This document shows, one piece after another, positions 59,900 to 64,000 of a DNA stretch of 64,000 nt. Source of the stretch: Panorpa germanica (Eukaryota > Arthropoda > Insecta > Mecoptera > Panorpidae); contig OY783203.1 in the NCBI GenBank assembly GCA_963678705.1, positions 6,696,001 to 6,760,000 of the forward strand, in the 5' to 3' direction. A program made the translations under genes and the position numbers. The notes below the pieces were generated by a model. It was not told the origin of the DNA, searched no databases, and saw only the letters and a program-made list of their open reading frames with translations. The first letter of the stretch is position 1; every line of letters starts with the position of its first letter.

Positions 59900-60312
59900 T
59901 AAGTTTTATATTATTATTATTAATTGTTTATTGTTCGCCTTTCGGCTTTACAATCTACATTCTTAATACATTTCATCTACTTCAACTTACAATTAAATTT
60001 ACATTATTCTAAATAAAAAGTATTTCCAAAAGTACTTTCTGCTTCTTCTTCTCTTGGCCCTCTTCCTTCATTTTCCCTAGTCTTCCTTCTGGACTGGTCT
60101 ATTCCCTAGTCTATTTTTCTGGGCTGAAGTTTAACTGTTCCCTCGCTACTTCTTTCTTTCTCCTGCTTCTTATGTCTTTTTCTATAAGGTACTGAGGCAC
60201 ATTATTTTCCCATAACCTTTTATATCTTGTATTGTAGTTGCTTTTTTCGATTTTTCCCATTCTCTCCTGTTGTTTTTATAAGTTAAGTTTTATAATCAAT
60301 TTAAGTTTTATA
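59900..60312 (-). mobile_element. 5'-truncated LINE inserted in a SINE, with TSD
   Basis: TTTAAGTTTTATA flanks the insert on both sides (59899-59911 and about 60300-60312), a 13-base target duplication typical of non-LTR retrotransposition. On the minus strand the insert ends with GTAAAGCCGAAAGGCGAAC and a TAATAATAATAATA tail. A GCCGAAAGGC hairpin near the 3' end is usual in insect I/Jockey-type LINEs. It holds the end of ORF2 (next entry), then a purine-rich 3' UTR. Confidence 0.75.
60111..60275 (-). pseudogene. C-terminal fragment of LINE ORF2
   Basis: 54 codons plus stop on the minus strand: KIEKSNYNTRYKRL, then NVPQYLIEKDIRSRRKKE and VAREQLNFSPEK. The pattern of a basic IEKSxYNxRYK stretch followed by PxYLxxE resembles the C-terminal region of reverse-transcriptase ORFs of jockey/I-type LINEs known from many insects. 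The reverse-transcriptase core is missing; an in-frame TAA lies just upstream at 60276-60278. A remnant, not a gene. Confidence 0.6.
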
Positions 60313-60385
60313 ATCAAGTTAATTTTGATAACAACCGAACCTAGAAAATATAGCACTGGTCTGGGGATCCAACTTCCAACTCCAA

Positions 60386-62153
60386 TTTGTCGTCTGGGTG
60401 TACACCTTTATAATTTTTTTTACGATCTCCATTTCCATTTTATTTCATCTTAAAAAATTAAAATAAAACTATCTCTTTTATTCCTTTTTATTTTTTTCAT
60501 CCTTAATTTTTTTAATTACCCCTTTCTTTCACCTCTGCCCTTCTGTTTTTAATCCTCTTCTAATTTGCTTAGTAAAAAATTAAATAAAAAGTTACACTGC
60601 AAACTATTCCACCAATATTCGACCAAAAAGCATAATTTATATATTGCATAATTTATCAGATTTCATTTGCTACTACAAAAACTGTCAACATAGTAGGACA
60701 TCGTCAGTGATAGGACTCACAATTAGGCAGTTTATTTACATACAGGTAATTTGTTCAGGCAGACAATTGTACAATATTAATCATGAACGTACAGATCTTT
60801 ATATACAAGATATGAGTTTATACAGAACTGCATACTCAACTCAAATTTCGAGTGTTCGAAGATGTCTCACTAATGAACGATCGATATTCGGAGAAGTGAG
60901 AGTTTGGTTGGCTTCGTTTCATGAACACTTTGAACTCGGTTTCCATATATCTCGTAACTATTCATTTCTAAAACCTTTTTGTTAGTAAATATATTATTGT
61001 ATTTGTCTGCAGTCTGCGTGTGTTTTATTTAAATAAGTTTTCATGTAATCAAGGTCGGTTTTTGTTGTTAGTCTCCAAAGGTCTTTTAAAAAGAGTTCAT
61101 TAAGTTTGGTGACATGTTTGGCAGCATGCCAAACAACTTGACTCCGAACGCAGTTTAGATACTACATTCCTAGACCATTAGATATATAAATTTATAAAAT
61201 GTTAAATTGTAAATAACATTTATACAGTAGTGTAACTGTGTTTACAAAAATTAATGCAGTTGTTCTTCATTAATAATAAATGTACAGTTTGACTCAAAAG
61301 TTTTGTCTTACATTTTGAGTTTGAATTTTAGTGAAACTTGTGATTGATTGTGTGATATTTTTATAATGTAGCGTATAGAAAAAGTAGTACCCTGATAATC
61401 ATTTAAACATAAACATTACAATCATTTAATAATATAACACGAGTATCTACTTCGACAGTATTAAAAATGTAGAAAAAGAACAAAATGTAAAAAATCAAAT
61501 TTATGATGATTACAAAATGTCACGGATTTTCACTGGGGCTCTTTTAAAGTTCGTAGAAAGACGCATAAGTGGCATAGAGTCCTGGACAAAGTTGAATAAG
61601 GTGCCCCTAATTATAAATTCTTTATTCTTATCACTTTTTGTTACCTTTTATTAAAGTCGACTTAAATTTATTACAGTCTCAATTCTATCTACAATTTGTT
61701 AAAGATTGGTTGCACATTTTGCACTTAGGATAAAGCATGAAATTGCAAGATGGCGGTACCGTTATAGATCTAATTATGCATATTATATAATTTCTACAAT
61801 TACATAAGTTATACCGATCAAAATCAATGATTTCTTTTATGTACAGCTAGAAATTGAAAGTGTATTTAGTAACTTATTATTTAAAATCTTATTCTTTAAT
61901 GTTTTAAAGAAGTTCTTAGTATTCTTTTTCTTCTCAAATAAGATTGAAATTAAATTAATAAATGTATTCCGTAACTTCAAAAATTCCCAGTCTCCAAAAG
62001 GATCAGGGCAGATCAGGGTATAATAAAGAATTCTAAATCTTTTGTATTATCTTTAAGAATCACGTCTGCAAGATAATGAAATGGGCATGTGTAAATAATT
62101 TTCTTCTTTCTTATATAAAAAGGGTTCTCCTACATAATCCCATTCTGCGATCT
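60386..62153. other. Intergenic DNA, little recognised
   Basis: 60420-60600 is T-rich. AACATAGTAGGACATCGTCA at 60689 resembles the SINE tail region. An open frame of 113 codons at 60644-60985 (+) has no recognisable domain and overlaps this possible SINE remnant. Confidence 0.35.
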
Positions 62154-62172
62154 GGATATATATATATATACT
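62154..62172. repeat. Short (TA)n microsatellite
   Basis: About 18 bases of alternating T and A inside a 100-codon minus-strand frame (62053-62355) that has no known domain. Confidence 0.85.
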
Positions 62173-63916
62173 TGTATGTATGGCATTTTTTTTCACTCTC
62201 GTCATAAACAAACGTTGACTCTGAGAATCAAACCGAATCCCATCTATCGTCCAAAAACAATCAGCTACATGAATGTTACGTTTATATTTACAAGCTACCT
62301 TGATTGAATGGATAATATAACATTCTGCGCCTCTGAAATAAACATGGAATTCCAAAAGTCAGTCAAGTTAGTTTGCGGTGAAGTCTAAGCAAACACTTTC
62401 AAGTCTGTACTTCGTTTTATTTGAAATTTTAATGGCAATACATGCAGTTTACTGTGACGTTATTCATATACAGGCATCTATAATGGTATGAGGCAACACA
62501 TTTTTGTTAGTGCGCCATTTTATTTTGTATATGATTGTTGCAGTTGGCAAGTTTATAGTGCAAGACAAAAATTTGTTAATTTGTATTATGTCGTATACAA
62601 TTCAAAATGATGTTTAATTAAAGTAAATTATTGTAAATAAATTATTTCATTATATAAGAACAGTTATATAATAACTGTCATACAAATCCTACTGTCATCA
62701 ACTTCAAACAGTTGACGAAGTAAAGTAAAATATTCGTGTTGTCATTGATGCTCGAAAAACGTAAGTAAATAATTTTATACGATTGTATCTCCTTCAGAGG
62801 TTGATCATATAACATCGAGTTCATAAAGAATTGCAAAAAATACAGATTTACTTTTTAATGGCTCCATTTAAAACCCCAGCTTATATTTGACATTCAAGGA
62901 TACCATCCAAAGATGGCGCCCTGTTTGACTTATCCTATTACAACAAATTTATAAGTATATACATTGAATTGCTTTTTTACTTAGCATAACTTAAATCCTA
63001 TTGGGTAGGTTCATGGGATTAGTTATGTCAGCCGTCTTATAGGCTTATGTTAGAACAAATACTTAGCCTGAGCTGTCATTCAGTGTTTCAGAAAATTCTT
63101 CTATTTAACTGATATGGCAAATTTAGTATTTTTATTTTCATAAGGCAACAAATAATACTGAATAATACTTTTATTGATACATTAGCTAATATAGAGAAAC
63201 TTACTGATATAAAAAAATTAATTTATGAACGATAATGAAATTGAAAAGGTTAGTTTTCTTTATTTATATATTTTTTAAATATCAGTCGTGGAGAATTATA
63301 ACTTAGTTTACACGAGTTATTGAAATATTTAAGGTTAAACAAGATCAAAAGTTATACTTAATTAAACAATTTTATTCATTTATGTTTGCTTTAAATTTTT
63401 TGACAGAAAAGAATTCTGCTAAAATCTACCATCTAAATTTACATTAACGAATGTTACAATGTACATAATTTTTTTTTTGTAAAATTCATTTTTGTCCAAG
63501 TGAAATCTTTTGTATACAAGTTTTATGTAAATATTATGTAACGTTTTCATTAAAAGCATTTTGTTAATATATATACCTGTAATACTGTTATACTAAAAAT
63601 TATATTTTACTGGTATCTGAAATATACGTTAGTAATTAAAATATTAAACGTTATAGAATTTTGAAGGTATTTATGTCATTTCAAAAATCAAAGTCATGTC
63701 CAACATACTATTCCCTGAGAGCTCTTTCTTATTTAGTTCCCTAAGCACGTGCTTACAATGCTAATAAATTAATGCGGCCCTGCAGGCATACTAATGTACT
63801 TATCAGCGTAGCAACAAGATCAGACAACAGATCTTAGACAATAATACAGTGAGGATTCTGGATTTTTATACTCTGCTTCATATGGGCAATATTAAGTTGA
63901 ATGGAGGGCGAACTAT
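62173..63916. other. Intergenic AT-rich DNA, nothing recognised
   Basis: AAAGATGGCGCCCTG at 62919-62933 is a weak CTCF-like motif in inverse orientation. No coding exon of a neighbouring Hox gene is seen. Confidence 0.35.
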
Positions 63917-63918
63917 TG

Positions 63919-63950
<32 letters not shown>

Positions 63951-63960
63951 CATGTGTGTG
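63917..63960. repeat. (TA)n/(TG)n microsatellite
   Basis: Alternating T and A with embedded GTATATATAC palindromic steps, ending in a short GTGTGTG run. Confidence 0.9.
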
Positions 63961-64000
63961 TTTTATGCGTTATTTTGTATGTATGCTAAATTCACATATT

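Larger units (their letters stand above)
59758..60385 (-). repeat. SINE split by a LINE insertion
   Basis: In minus orientation: the head-body junction GGATCCCCAGACCAGTGC at about 60355-60372, body TATATTTTCTAGGTTCGG and TTATCAAAATTAACTTGATT; then, beyond the inserted LINE (59913-60301), AAGCGGTGTGTAGTGCACAT, ATATGATGCC and the tail GGCGTTAAATAAATAAATT near 59758. The order matches the copies at 54100 and 56287. Confidence 0.6.

Overview
This is AT-rich animal DNA from an insect Hox cluster. The one gene that can be named with confidence is Sex combs reduced (Scr). Its last coding exon lies on the + strand at 14558-14862 and carries the whole homeodomain and the Scr-type C-terminal tail. The YPWM-bearing first exon is not in the window, so 1-14557 is read as Scr intron. 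Insect Hox genes are normally transcribed in one direction, with Dfd beyond the 3' end of Scr, so 14863 to the right edge is probably Scr 3' UTR followed by Scr-Dfd intergenic DNA. No Dfd exon and no mir-10 precursor was recognised. The order of insect cannot be fixed from what is here.

Layout. 1-14557: Scr intron with TA microsatellites, tRNA-derived SINE pieces, two hAT-type MITEs (2369-2762, 4807-4963) and an unclassified repeat family (9878, 10669). 14558-14862: Scr terminal exon. 14863-15390: likely 3' UTR, with an extended match to the insect miR-10 target sequence at 15282-15305. 17690-19087: GC-rich hairpin island, dead mariner transposase and a clean hAT MITE with 8-bp target duplications. 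19860-22610: inverted copies of the unclassified family and long TA tracts. 25406-25442: a small piece on the minus strand that looks like a perfectly spliced 37-nt exon. 28244-32427: a direct duplication followed by a 3.7-kb inverted array, 12 units of exactly 147 bp facing about 13 units of 145-147 bp in the opposite orientation. 34825-37850: GC-rich islands and a twin CRE motif. 41014-46489: a Ty3/gypsy-type LTR retrotransposon with about 98% identical LTRs (eye estimate) and a pol gene cut off inside reverse transcriptase. 46490-64000: intergenic DNA with a strong CTCF-like motif (49661), a small inverted-repeat element (51894), GC-rich islands (52640, 54440), more SINEs, and a LINE tail inserted into a SINE (59900-60312).

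How it fits together. One conserved developmental gene sits in a long, repeat-rich non-coding landscape. What matters for Scr is probably the 3' UTR miR-10 site and scattered candidate regulatory motifs. What is most unusual is the amount of mobile DNA inside a Hox cluster and the foldback array of nucleosome-length repeats. Most short open frames in the window are chance openings in AT-rich DNA and are not annotated. All similarity statements are by eye; no database search was run.
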